This document shows, piece by piece, positions 7,569 through 16,036 of a DNA stretch of 64,000 nt. Source of the stretch: Gammaproteobacteria bacterium. Lineage in GTDB: Bacteria; Gemmatimonadota; Gemmatimonadetes; Longimicrobiales; Gaopeijiaceae. The stretch covers positions 1 to 64,000 of the forward strand of contig JAPPHB010000056.1 of the NCBI GenBank assembly GCA_028821195.1, read 5' to 3'. Position 1 is the stretch's first letter; every line of letters starts with the position of its first letter. Below the pieces are notes generated by a model. The model was not told the origin of the DNA. It was given only the letters and a program-made list of their open reading frames with translations, and made no database searches. The translations under genes and the position numbers were made by a program.

Positions 7569-8562
7569 GATCAGCCGGACGGCTCTCCCGCAGGAACTCC
7601 TCGGCTCCCTCCGGGAGGAACAGCTTGTCCGAGATGTCCGCGATCTCCTCGGCCTCCCTCCAGGCCTTCTCCAGTAGCCACAATTCGCCTTCCAGGGCGC
7701 GTCGCTCCTGTTCTTCGTGGAGGGCCATCTCGAGGGCGAGCTTGTGGGGCTTGGGCATCTTGTTCACGTAGCCTGGCACGCCCTTCTTGTCTTCGAAGCG
7801 CTGTCCCTCCGCGATTCTCGCCAGAAAACGCTCCGGATGTCCGGTGGTCTCGATGAGCTCCACGGCGTTCTGCACCGCACCGCTGGCTCCGCCGGACGCG
7901 TTCATCCTCGGGAGGATCGCCGCTGCGAACCGGTGCGCTTCGGCGCCGTCGTGCCAGGTCTTCCGTTTTCCTTTGCGGATCTGAAGCCTGAAGCCCTGCT
8001 CGTCGTCGGCGGGCCGGATGCGCGTGCCCAGAAGGTCATGGTTGTTGAGCTTGATGACACGCTCTGCTTCGGGACGCAGTTTCACGACAGTGCGCCGACT
8101 CCGCCAGACGTTGAACCAGTTGGGCACCTGGCTGATGACGCCCGCGCCCACGCCGGCTACGGCTCCGCCGACCACGATGCCTCCGATCACGACGGCCACG
8201 GCCGTCCCATACAGGATCGTACGTTTTCGCCGCCGCCCGAACTGGTCTCCGTAGCGCCAGGCCGCGAACTCGGGCCGCATGGGCTCGCCGATGCGCACCA
8301 GGGTCAGGCCCTCGGGATGACGCGCCAATCCGATGTTGTCCGTGGAGACACGGATGCGGGTGTCGCGGAAGAGCCGCTCGCAGTCTTCAACCGCCTCCCA
8401 GCGCTCCTCGAGCGGCGTCAGGTTCCAGCGCTCGCACTTCGTACAGACCACCCAGAGGCGGCCCCGGACGGCGTCGAAGGCCAGCCTCCGCCCAACCGGG
8501 AACGACTCCACGACCTCGTTGGCGCCCAGAGGCTTCCGGCAGAACATGCATGTGGTGTACAT
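7516..8562 (-). CDS. conserved protein with N-terminal CxxC zinc finger and a membrane segment
   Basis: A 348-residue protein of unknown function. The N-terminus carries two CxxC pairs (TTCMFC and VVCTKC, about 35 residues apart) consistent with a zinc-binding treble clef or ribbon. A conserved block follows (ERWNLTPLEERWEA; EFAAWRYGDQFGRRR), then a Gly/Val-rich hydrophobic segment around residues 120-145, and a C-terminal Glu-rich coiled region (ALHEEQERRALEGELWLLE). The same architecture recurs at 18095-19105, where it is broken by a stop codon. The start ATG at 8562 begins right before the first CxxC. Its 3' end overlaps the PQQ dehydrogenase gene by 53 bp in convergent orientation. Confidence 0.75.
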   Translation of the reverse strand: MYTTCMFCRKPLGANEVVESFPVGRRLAFDAVRGRLWVVCTKCERWNLTPLEERWEAVEDCERLFRDTRIRVSTDNIGLARHPEGLTLVRIGEPMRPEFAAWRYGDQFGRRRKRTILYGTAVAVVIGGIVVGGAVAGVGAGVISQVPNWFNVWRSRRTVVKLRPEAERVIKLNNHDLLGTRIRPADDEQGFRLQIRKGKRKTWHDGAEAHRFAAAILPRMNASGGASGAVQNAVELIETTGHPERFLARIAEGQRFEDKKGVPGYVNKMPKPHKLALEMALHEEQERRALEGELWLLEKAWREAEEIADISDKLFLPEGAEEFLRESRPADPRARTPAAPLPPAHPSR

Positions 8563-8780
8563 GAGTTTTCGACGTGCTCAGGTCACCAGGTCCGAAGGGG
8601 TCCAGAGTAGTTCTGTACGATGTCAATAAGACGACCGAGGCGGCTTCGGGGTTTCCCTGCTCGTGAAGCCGACCACCACGGGACGACTATCCAGGACGTG
8701 GAGCCAAAGACTGCGGATTCATGGCCACCCCGTCAACGTCGGACTCGGCGCGTATCCGGTCGACCGATTGGTCGGCGTTC

Positions 8781-9722
8781 CTAAAGCCCCATCAGCCCGA
8801 AACGCCTCCATAGATCGTCGAGCCACTCGATCTCGTCCGGCGTGAGTGGTCCTGTTGAGCGCGCGTGCCACCACTCCATGACCTCCGTCTCGGCAGCTCG
8901 CAACGCCGGCGCCCAGCCGGCTGCCGGCCCGGAGCCCTGGTCCGCGAACAGCTTCGCTCTACCCATGAAGAACGCGCCTCCGAGCGACGCGAGCGAGATG
9001 GCTCGATCGGCCTGCGGCGTGACCTCCGGTGGTCGGGGCAAGCCCAGCCGCAAGTATGGTAACGTCCAGTTGTTGGGCTCGATCACACCCGCAGGATTCT
9101 CCACGACCACCCACGCGTGCAGGACCGATATCCCGGCTTCCTCCCGCGCTTGAACGGTTGAACGAGCATCGTGCAGGCCATGGTCCTCGTGATCCGTGCG
9201 GTGGCTCTCCATGTCGAGTCTGCCGGAATGGACGTGCCATGCGTCACCCTCGAATGGGTTCGGCGGAGGAACCTTGCCGTTTCCGGAGGCCACCACGTAT
9301 CCGAAACCGATTCCCACCAGCGTCTCGCGCCCGTCCACAACCGCGTACATGAGGATTTCGGGTCTCGCCGCATCGATCTCGCCGTCGAACAGCCGCGCGA
9401 GGCTGACCCAGTGACGCCCCATCGCCGGCGCGTCGGCACCCACTGGCCGGAATCCGTCCGCGACGGCGTTGGTCACGCTGCGGTATGTTTCGGTCGCGTG
9501 GCGAGCCTGGCGGAGGAAGGCGGCCTGCTCCTCCGACAGCCCGCACCATGATGACCGAGATGCGCATGACACCTGATCCTGCGCCCGCACCCCGCCAACG
9601 TCACCAAAGGCCCACAGCAACACAGTCAACGGGACGGTCCAATGCAGCGCCCCAATACGTGCTGTTGGTCCTGTATGGACTTGGTTCCGGATCGGGGCGG
9701 GGTCTTGCGGCCACTCCATCAT
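8781..9722 (-). CDS. exported protein of unknown function, last gene of the LRR operon
   Basis: About 313 residues with a signal peptide (LTVLLWAFGDVGG, cleavage after VRA). The mature part is not a family I recognise. It has an aromatic/His-rich centre (GDAWHVHSGRLD; SHRTDHEDHGLHD) that could bind a metal, and two cysteines close to the mature N-terminus. The ATG at 9720-9722 overlaps the stop of the preceding lipoprotein gene (ATGA, 4 bp), indicating translational coupling; a longer in-frame start would overlap that gene heavily. It is the fifth and last gene of an operon of exported proteins starting with the LRR gene. Confidence 0.7.
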   Translation of the reverse strand: MMEWPQDPAPIRNQVHTGPTARIGALHWTVPLTVLLWAFGDVGGVRAQDQVSCASRSSWCGLSEEQAAFLRQARHATETYRSVTNAVADGFRPVGADAPAMGRHWVSLARLFDGEIDAARPEILMYAVVDGRETLVGIGFGYVVASGNGKVPPPNPFEGDAWHVHSGRLDMESHRTDHEDHGLHDARSTVQAREEAGISVLHAWVVVENPAGVIEPNNWTLPYLRLGLPRPPEVTPQADRAISLASLGGAFFMGRAKLFADQGSGPAAGWAPALRAAETEVMEWWHARSTGPLTPDEIEWLDDLWRRFGLMGL

Positions 9723-10222
9723 GAGCCGACCACGACGAGTTCGGACTGTCCGAACACTTCGAGAAGGCTCTGGAGCTGCGCATCGTCGAGGCCGAGAGGA
9801 TATCGGCTGAACAGGGCCATCGCGCGCTGGCGTACTCCATCTTCCTGCAGCGGTGGAATGGAACCAAACCATGGGCCGCGGGAACGGTCGACGCTGGTCT
9901 TCGCCCCCACGTCGTCCTCGAAGTCCAATTGCGTCATCCGGTCGTAGGGTATCAGCGTCAGCTTCGTTGTCTCGTCAGAGAGGATGAGGAAACCGTCCGT
10001 CCTGACTGCGATCAACTCGCCGGCGACGATGCGCTCTCCGCCACCCGCCTGCACCTTGATCGTGGCTTTGGTCCCCACAGGGGACACGCCGACCTCAGGC
10101 TTGGAAAGAAATCCGATCTTGGTTATCTCACGTGTCCTCGGTTGACAGCCAGCACCCAGCACAAGGATCAAGGCCAGAACGGAGACGCCGCCGGGGGAAG
10201 CCGCACACCTGGTCATCATCAC
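9719..10222 (-). CDS. small lipoprotein, function unknown
   Basis: A 167-residue protein with a lipoprotein signal (VLALILVLGAGC, Cys about residue 26). The mature part looks beta-rich (TKATIKVQAGGGERIVAGEL, then GFLILSDETTKLTLIPYDRM), like a small barrel that carries a property or pseudo-Sm-like strand pattern, followed by a short helical tail. No named family is recognised. The start GTG at 10220-10222 comes immediately after the stop of the preceding gene with no spacer, and the stop overlaps the next start by 4 bp. It is therefore the fourth gene of a tightly coupled operon. Confidence 0.7.
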   Translation of the reverse strand: MMMTRCAASPGGVSVLALILVLGAGCQPRTREITKIGFLSKPEVGVSPVGTKATIKVQAGGGERIVAGELIAVRTDGFLILSDETTKLTLIPYDRMTQLDFEDDVGAKTSVDRSRGPWFGSIPPLQEDGVRQRAMALFSRYPLGLDDAQLQSLLEVFGQSELVVVGS

Positions 10223-11770
10223 TCACCTCACCGGGATGCGGGTTTCGAAGAAGCTCTTCTGGAACTCGTCCTTCTCCTCCAGCCATCGTTCCATCAGGCG
10301 TACGATCGTCTCGCCCGAGGGACGAAACTCTTCGAACCCGTTCGACGATCGAATCCAGTCCGGCTGGATCCATTCCGTGTAGTAGCCCTGGCTGGAGAGG
10401 AAGAAGGTCCTCTCGCTGTCCGCGTAGGCTCCGAGCGGTTCGGATTCGAGCGAAAGGGCCGTCCCGGGACCCGTCACCAGATAGTCCTCGTCGGGCAATG
10501 CCAGTTCGGCTGCGAGTGCAGGATCGTGGTCTCCACCCATGGGCGTAACCCGAGCGAAAGATGCCACGGTTGGCTCTGCGAACTCTACGTCGCCGGCGAG
10601 TCCGGCAAAGTCGATCCGCCATTCGTCAGCAAGGAAGGAGAGGCGTACCCGGAGTCGATCGTCGTCGGGAACCGGCACCTGAATGGCCACCTCGTCCCAG
10701 GCGAGGGGACCCGTGTCCGCCAGACGAGCGACGCGTTCCCAACCTCCGGGGCCCCGGACGCTGATCTCAAGTCCCATCGTCCGTTGGAACCATTGGCCCA
10801 ACTCCGCTGCGTCTCCAAGGTTCGCCATGTCCGTGCCCAGCCAATCCAGGGCCTTTGCGCCCTGCGACGCCAGCATCAGGTCGTAGAAGAGGATCGTGTT
10901 GAGCAGACTGTTGCGCAGCCGCAGGACCAGCGCGGCGGACGGGGTGTCCGGCCGGGGGAACACCAGATCGATGTGGTCGCGGAAGTCCTCGGGCGTCGCG
11001 CGTCGAATCCGCTCGTCGGAGGAAAAGAAGGCCGTACCGTCCCTGGCGCTCAATTCACCAAGGCGATCCGTGCCGTCCCGGTCGATGCCGCTGGTGGCCT
11101 CGGTCATGTCGCCTACGACCAGGATCCGGCCCTCTTCATTCGGATAGGCCGCCCGGTCATTCTCATGACGTACTTCAAGAAGCTCGAGATGATTAATGTA
11201 GTGCGTCTCGAAAGCTTCGTTACGCAGTTCGAGCCTCACCACCCCGTTCGCATCCGCACCGACACCGATCCGGTCCACGTCTCTTCCCTCGAACAGGGGC
11301 GCGATACTGTACGAGAAGGCCTCCGCCTCCAGGACCTCTCCGGATTCGTCGTGCGAGTAGATCGTTGGACATGAGCCAAAGCACTTCGCGCCGGGGGCAC
11401 TGCATACAACGACAAATGCACCCCCAAGAACGATGCCCGCAGCTATGCCCACCGTCGGGAGCATGTCGACATCAGCCCGAGCCGACTCGAGTCCGAGCAG
11501 GTCGTCGAGTGCGAGTGCGGAGATGGAATCGGAGCTGGCGAGATCCAGCGAGTACCGGATCCCCGCGCCGAAGACCGAGTCCGTCGTGATCCGGGCTCCG
11601 TCCGGGAACACCGCGATTCTACCGTCCGTCAGGAAGGCCTTCAGCGACGATTCGACCGTCGTTCCCACCACTTCGCGAGGAGCCAGTAAGTCGACCTGAA
11701 CTGTGGCAAAAACACAGGAGGAACCCAGCACTGCAACCGCCAACCACATGAATACGTTACGATACTTGAT
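10223..11770 (-). CDS. conserved CFGSCPT-motif lipoprotein; probable ATC start
   Basis: About 515 residues. Following the start is a good lipoprotein signal (KYRNVFMWLAVAVLGSSC). Further in are a second hydrophobic stretch (VGIAAGIVLGGAFVVV) and the motif AKCFGSCPTIYS followed by EAEAFSYSIAPLFEGRDVDRIG; I recall similar motifs in uncharacterised proteins of Bacteroidota. The rest is beta-rich and unassigned. Start choice: GGAGG at 11776-11780 lies five bases before an in-frame ATC (11768-11770), giving a complete charged n-region. The nearest ATG (11747-11749) would remove Lys and Arg and lacks a ribosome site; a GTG at 11848 gives an odd leader. Third gene of the LRR operon. Confidence 0.65.
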   Translation of the reverse strand: MKYRNVFMWLAVAVLGSSCVFATVQVDLLAPREVVGTTVESSLKAFLTDGRIAVFPDGARITTDSVFGAGIRYSLDLASSDSISALALDDLLGLESARADVDMLPTVGIAAGIVLGGAFVVVCSAPGAKCFGSCPTIYSHDESGEVLEAEAFSYSIAPLFEGRDVDRIGVGADANGVVRLELRNEAFETHYINHLELLEVRHENDRAAYPNEEGRILVVGDMTEATSGIDRDGTDRLGELSARDGTAFFSSDERIRRATPEDFRDHIDLVFPRPDTPSAALVLRLRNSLLNTILFYDLMLASQGAKALDWLGTDMANLGDAAELGQWFQRTMGLEISVRGPGGWERVARLADTGPLAWDEVAIQVPVPDDDRLRVRLSFLADEWRIDFAGLAGDVEFAEPTVASFARVTPMGGDHDPALAAELALPDEDYLVTGPGTALSLESEPLGAYADSERTFFLSSQGYYTEWIQPDWIRSSNGFEEFRPSGETIVRLMERWLEEKDEFQKSFFETRIPVR

Positions 11771-11854
11771 CGGATCCTCCGTGAGCGCAGCGTTCAGGGT
11801 CGGAAGCTCCAAGCGGACGAGGTCCAATAGCGGGGCACGCGGCGGCACGCCCGG

Positions 11855-12310
11855 TCACCGCAATACTCGTATCGACGAGATTACGTCGTCCCAGTTCCGA
11901 ATTGAGTCTTGTGGGATACCTAATGGCGGTAGTGGGATCCGGCTGAGGTCCGGGATGTCGGACGTGACGGTGAGGCTGTCCCCCCGGAAGGTATCGTGCA
12001 CAAACAGGACCGCCTGCCATCCATCGGCGACTCGGATGGAAGAAACGCAATCGGTCCAATATTCCTGACCGAAGATCTTGGTGGCGCACTCCGACGCAGC
12101 GGGTCGAGGCTCGTCATCCACCAGCGAGAGGTCGCTCACGTCGCGGACAAAACTGCGGTACGGACCGCGGTAGTCCGCGCGCGCGAATACGAGGATGCCG
12201 GCGCTCGGGACGAGTCCGGCCGGATCGGTCGGATCGATCGGACTGCCTTCACAGGCTGCGAGCAGCATCAGCACGAGGAACGAGGCTGTGAGGCGTGTTT
12301 CGTTGAGCAT
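11855..12310 (-). CDS. beta/gamma-crystallin-like lipoprotein
   Basis: A 151-residue lipoprotein (LVLMLLAAC lipobox, Cys about residue 20). The mature part appears to be a pair of Greek-key motifs of the beta/gamma-crystallin type. Each has an aromatic/Gly strand (FARADYRGPYRSF; FVHDTFRGDSLTV) and ends in the calcium-site pattern (YWTDCVSSIRV; NWDDVISSIRV, the D/N-x-x-S-S signature). Microbial members bind calcium and are often secreted. Two cysteines between the motifs could form a disulphide. The gene starts 11 bp after the LRR gene stops and is second in the operon. Assignment comes from motif pattern only. Confidence 0.65.
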   Translation of the reverse strand: MLNETRLTASFLVLMLLAACEGSPIDPTDPAGLVPSAGILVFARADYRGPYRSFVRDVSDLSLVDDEPRPAASECATKIFGQEYWTDCVSSIRVADGWQAVLFVHDTFRGDSLTVTSDIPDLSRIPLPPLGIPQDSIRNWDDVISSIRVLR

Positions 12311-12321
12311 TTCAGAATCCG

Positions 12322-14214
12322 TCAGCGGATGCCGGACCCTCGCTCCGCCATCCCGGCAATCAGCTGGTTTTGCGGCATGCGCTCGATGAGAGCCCTCTGT
12401 CTGGTCTCATCCAGTTGCTCCCGCAGATTTGCCCGCAGCGCGTCGCCGGCCTGCCCGGTGACACCGGTCACACCGGCCGCTCCGTCTCGCCCGATGCACT
12501 CCTTCAGGTTGACGGTGCCGCCCGCGGACGTGCGTTGTGGATTCACTCGCAGCCGCCAGAGGTTTCCCTCGAACCGCCACCATGCCGGGATGCAGCCCGA
12601 GAAATGGTTTCGGCGGACGTCGCCGGCGGGGAGCAGGGGCAGCGAGCCTGTCAACTCGTTGCCTGCAATGGAGATGAAGCTCTCGACCTCGTAGAAGAAA
12701 AGGCTATCGAGCTCGGCCGGCGCCGGCCCTGAGAATCGGTTGTTGTCCGCGAACAGGAAAGCCAGAGGGTATCTGTCACTGTCCCAGTCGTGCAGGAATG
12801 CGGACCGCACGAATTCCCCCGATATCGGACCCGACAGGTCGTTGTCGTCCAGCCACAGGACTTCCAGTGCCTCCAGGTCCCCGAGTTCCGGCGGGATCGA
12901 CCCCGTCAATTGGTTGTCCTGCAGTTCCAGCGCCCTGAGGCTGTAGAGCTGGCCCAACTCCGGCGGAATCGAGCCCGTCAACTGATTGCCGGAAAGGGAC
13001 AGGTCCATAAGGCTGGACAGGTCGCCGAGCCCCGGGGGGATCGACCCCGTGATTTCGTTGTCGTTGAGGAGCAGGAACCTGAGATTGGCGATGTTGGTCA
13101 GCTCCGCCGGGATTTCGGTCAGTTCGTTGTGGGCGAGGCTGAGGACCTGGAGGCTGGCGAGGCCGCCAAGTTCCGATGGGAGGTCAGCCAGGTTGTTTCC
13201 CGACAGGTACAGCACTTCGAGGTTGGCCAGGTTGCCAAGTTCCGACGGGATGCTGGTCAACTTGAGATCTTCGAGGGTCAGTACTTCGAGGTTGTCCAGG
13301 TCGCCAAGTTCCGGTGGGATGGAACCCGTCAGCCGATTCGCGCCTAGCCACAAGGCCACGAGGCCATCCAGTCCGCCGAGTGCCGATGGGATCGATCCTG
13401 TCAACTGATTGTGGCTAAGCGCCAACGCTTCGAGGTTGGCCAGTTCGGCGAGCTCGACCGGGATCGATCCTGTCAACTGATTCCCGGCCAGCATCAACGC
13501 CTCGAGATTGGCCAGCTCGCCGAGTTCGGCGGGGATCGATCCCGTCAGTTGATTCGAGACCAGGTACAACGAAGCGAGATTGCCGAGATCGCCCAGCTCC
13601 GCCGGGATTGAACCCGTGAGCCCGTTCTCATCGAGATCCAGGAACTCGAGGCTGGCAAGGTTGCCGAGTGCCGCCGGGATCGACCCCGTCAGTTGGTTTG
13701 CCCAGAGATTCAGCCGAACGAGGCTGGACAGGTTGCCGAACTCCGCCGGGATCGACCCCGTCAACCGGTTGAAAGAGAGGTCCAGGTCCTCCAGGTTGCC
13801 CAGACCGCCCAGTTCTCCCGGGATTGAACCGGTCAACCGGTTTTCGGGGAGTTGCAGCTCCACCAGTTTGGTCAGGCTCCCGAGTTCCGGCGGAATCGAC
13901 CCGGACAGGTTGTTGTAAGGCAGCCACAAGGCCTGCACCCGGCCGGCCGTGTCCACGCCGACGCCTTCCCAGTCGGCGATCGACGGTTCGGACATCCAGC
14001 CGCCCTGGTAATCCCAGTCCGGACCTCCGGTGGCGTGATAGAAGACCTCGAGGATTTCACGGTCTGTCAGCGTATCGGTCACCGCATTCCGAGCCTGCGC
14101 CTCGGCGTAAGGCGCGGCTTCAGCAATGGGTGCCACTACCTCTGCGGCGTCTGAAGTGCAGGTCCCAGGCACGAGGCACGCCAATGCCACACTGGGCCAG
14201 AAGCGTTTCAACAT
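12322..14214 (-). CDS. exported plant-type leucine-rich-repeat protein
   Basis: A 630-residue protein. After a signal peptide comes the usual LRR cap (EILEVFYHATGGPDWDYQGG with WEGVGVDTAGRV). About fifteen repeats follow, mostly 24 residues with the plant-specific consensus LTGSIPxELGxLxxLxxLxL. Repeats 10-12 (LTSIPSELGNL, LADLPSELGGL, LTEIPAELTNI) are one residue shorter and lack the GS, so the solenoid has a different segment in its middle. The C-terminal ~90 residues form a helical tail. ATG at 14214 has GGAGG seven bases upstream. It heads a five-gene operon of exported proteins. LRR solenoids usually bind proteins or glycans; the ligand is unknown. Confidence 0.88.
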   Translation of the reverse strand: MLKRFWPSVALACLVPGTCTSDAAEVVAPIAEAAPYAEAQARNAVTDTLTDREILEVFYHATGGPDWDYQGGWMSEPSIADWEGVGVDTAGRVQALWLPYNNLSGSIPPELGSLTKLVELQLPENRLTGSIPGELGGLGNLEDLDLSFNRLTGSIPAEFGNLSSLVRLNLWANQLTGSIPAALGNLASLEFLDLDENGLTGSIPAELGDLGNLASLYLVSNQLTGSIPAELGELANLEALMLAGNQLTGSIPVELAELANLEALALSHNQLTGSIPSALGGLDGLVALWLGANRLTGSIPPELGDLDNLEVLTLEDLKLTSIPSELGNLANLEVLYLSGNNLADLPSELGGLASLQVLSLAHNELTEIPAELTNIANLRFLLLNDNEITGSIPPGLGDLSSLMDLSLSGNQLTGSIPPELGQLYSLRALELQDNQLTGSIPPELGDLEALEVLWLDDNDLSGPISGEFVRSAFLHDWDSDRYPLAFLFADNNRFSGPAPAELDSLFFYEVESFISIAGNELTGSLPLLPAGDVRRNHFSGCIPAWWRFEGNLWRLRVNPQRTSAGGTVNLKECIGRDGAAGVTGVTGQAGDALRANLREQLDETRQRALIERMPQNQLIAGMAERGSGIR

Positions 14215-14265
14215 TGGTCAGCCTCCGTCATTCACTTTCGCCCCTGCGGCGACCTGCCTGACGCG

Positions 14266-14294
14266 ATCATAGTATCACGGTGCCCTTGCTTCAA
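14266..14294 (-). promoter_or_regulatory. sigma70-like promoter of the LRR operon
   Basis: Read on the minus strand, TTGAAG (14289-14294) and TATGAT (14266-14271) are separated by exactly 17 bp, a strong match to the housekeeping promoter consensus, and lie about 50 bp before the LRR start codon. Directly upstream of the -35 box is an inverted repeat, CGATCA-ATACA-TGATCG (14295-14311), a position typical for an activator site. Confidence 0.6.
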
Positions 14295-14459
14295 CGATCA
14301 ATACATGATCGACAGGATTCCAACGGTTACCATACAGAGACTTCACCGGGACGCGCCAAGGATGAGGATGTGGAGTTGGCATGCGCACGGGTATCCCCTC
14401 TTCAGGGGACACCCGGGAATGGGAGGGAATGCTGGCGCGTCCGAAACGAGGGTTTCCCG

Positions 14460-15611
14460 TTACCGGGTTGACCCTCGGAGGATTTCCAGCGACATGACCC
14501 TCCGCACCAACTCGGTCTGCTTGCGAATCCCCAGCTTGCGGTAGACCCGCTTGAGGTGGGTCTTGACCGTGCTCTCCGCGCAGCCCAGCGAAGCCGCAAT
14601 GCCGGGTACCGTCCGGCCCGCCGCGACCGCCACCGCCACGCGGCTCTCCATGGGAGTCAATCCGAAGAGCTTTGCCACCAGGCCCGGATCGACCCGGGGT
14701 CGGCGCGCTGGGTCCACGACGAGCACCAGTGCCCCGACCTCGCCCGCACGACGATCCACACCCATGCGCCGTGCGGGATGGATTTCAAGGATCAACGGCG
14801 TTCGATCCTTCCTGCGCGTGATCCCCATGGAACCCCCGACGCCCGGAACACCGGACCGGGGCAGCGCCTGGGCCAGCAGGCGCTGAAGCTCTTCGTTTTC
14901 CCCTCGGTGCCCGCAGCTCAGTACACCTTCCGCATCACGGAGCCCATCGCGCTCGACGAGGATGCCCCTGGCGCGGTCGTTCGCCTCCACGATGCGTCCA
15001 TGGCGATCCAGCTGGATCGATCCCACCCGCCCGTTCTCGAGCAGTCCGGCCAGCGACGCGGCCAACGCCCCGGCATCCGCTATCGCACGGCGAACACGCG
15101 CGGCCTGGCGTATGTGAGGCGCGAGGAGCCGGATGACCCGGACCTGATCGTGCCCCCATCCTTCCCGCTCGGTAGAGTTTCCGCAGGACCAGACGATCGC
15201 CGATCCGTCCAACCCGTGCATTGCGGTGAAGAACCCGTTCTGCGTGCTGTTGGCCACGCGGAACTCATTGTATGCAGCGGATGTCTTCATCTCCTGGTCG
15301 GTGTAGAGATCCGACTTCCAGGCCAGCTCTCCATCGTCCAGTCCGGCGAGCCGTGGAATCGCTTCATCCCGCCAGTAGTAGTCGCGATAATACAGCTGGC
15401 GCAGATCGTCCCGTGATTCCGCCCCCACATAGAACCGGGACAGCAGAAGCTCGGGCTCCCCCCCGGGACCCATGTCCAGGTGCGTAATGCTCTGGCCGGT
15501 TGTCCGGATCAAGTCGTTCATCGCGCCGGCCGCGGAAGCCCAGCTGACGCCTCCAAGCGCCGCCTCGTACAGATGCTCCACGACCCGTCCGAACCTGTCC
15601 GCTCCGACCAT
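14460..15611 (-). CDS. LuxR-family transcriptional regulator
   Basis: A 383-residue protein with a C-terminal LuxR-type helix-turn-helix: FGLTPMESRVAVAVAAG, then IAASLGCAESTVKTHLKRVY and the final RKLGIRKQTELVRR. The N-terminal ~300 residues look like a GAF/PAS-like sensor region (aromatic-rich, for example QLYYRDYYWRDE, and HGRIVEANDRARGILVE as a PAS-type core). There is no receiver aspartate motif, so it is probably not a two-component regulator. The start at 15609-15611 is the best fit to the domain. It diverges from the DUF819 transporter with 425 bp between them, so it may regulate that gene through the repeats at 15979-16019, and its 3' end faces the LRR promoter region. Confidence 0.88.
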   Translation of the reverse strand: MVGADRFGRVVEHLYEAALGGVSWASAAGAMNDLIRTTGQSITHLDMGPGGEPELLLSRFYVGAESRDDLRQLYYRDYYWRDEAIPRLAGLDDGELAWKSDLYTDQEMKTSAAYNEFRVANSTQNGFFTAMHGLDGSAIVWSCGNSTEREGWGHDQVRVIRLLAPHIRQAARVRRAIADAGALAASLAGLLENGRVGSIQLDRHGRIVEANDRARGILVERDGLRDAEGVLSCGHRGENEELQRLLAQALPRSGVPGVGGSMGITRRKDRTPLILEIHPARRMGVDRRAGEVGALVLVVDPARRPRVDPGLVAKLFGLTPMESRVAVAVAAGRTVPGIAASLGCAESTVKTHLKRVYRKLGIRKQTELVRRVMSLEILRGSTR

Positions 15612-15978
15612 GCCCTCTACTCGTTTCGGTTGCTGCAGACCGCCACACCCAAGCCTGCCCGGAGATGACCATGGCCGTCACCGATACGTCGCCGTCCGCC
15701 ACATTCTGCGACTGGCTCGCGATTCCCGGCCTGTGTTCGTGATACTACCGTGATCGCCGAACAACCTGCAAGCGCGACCGACGGGCCCGGACCTCCTGGG
15801 CGCGCCGTTCCGGAGCTGCCATCCTCGGAATCGAGGGACTTGAGCACCACCCATGGTGGATCGGGGCGGGCATTGTGCGTTGGAAGTGACGCCGGCATGG
15901 ACCCGCCGGCTACTTGTGCTTCATGCCGCCGTCGTGGCAAGGTGCTGCACCGGCCTTGCTCGCGGACATCGACAGCAG
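15612..15978. other. long divergent intergenic region, no gene seen
   Basis: Between the LuxR gene and the DUF819 gene this GC-rich stretch has no frame with a credible start or product. Reading frames that cross it on the minus strand continue through the transporter gene in antisense and are artefacts. The right end (from 15979) turns AT-rich and carries a repeat cluster. Confidence 0.5.
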
Positions 15979-16019
15979 ACTGATATCTACTGGTATCATA
16001 ACTGACAACTACTGACATC
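15979..16019. promoter_or_regulatory. four phased ACTGRYATC-like repeats before the DUF819 gene
   Basis: ACTGATATC (15979), ACTGGTATC (15989), ACTGACAAC (16001) and ACTGACATC (16011) start 10, 12 and 10 bp apart, about one DNA turn each. They lie 18 bp or more upstream of the DUF819 start codon, in an AT-rich island. This is what direct-repeat binding sites of a regulator look like. The divergent LuxR protein is the obvious candidate, but nothing in the sequence proves it. Confidence 0.5.
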
Positions 16020-16036
16020 TTCATGGGAGCAGAACC

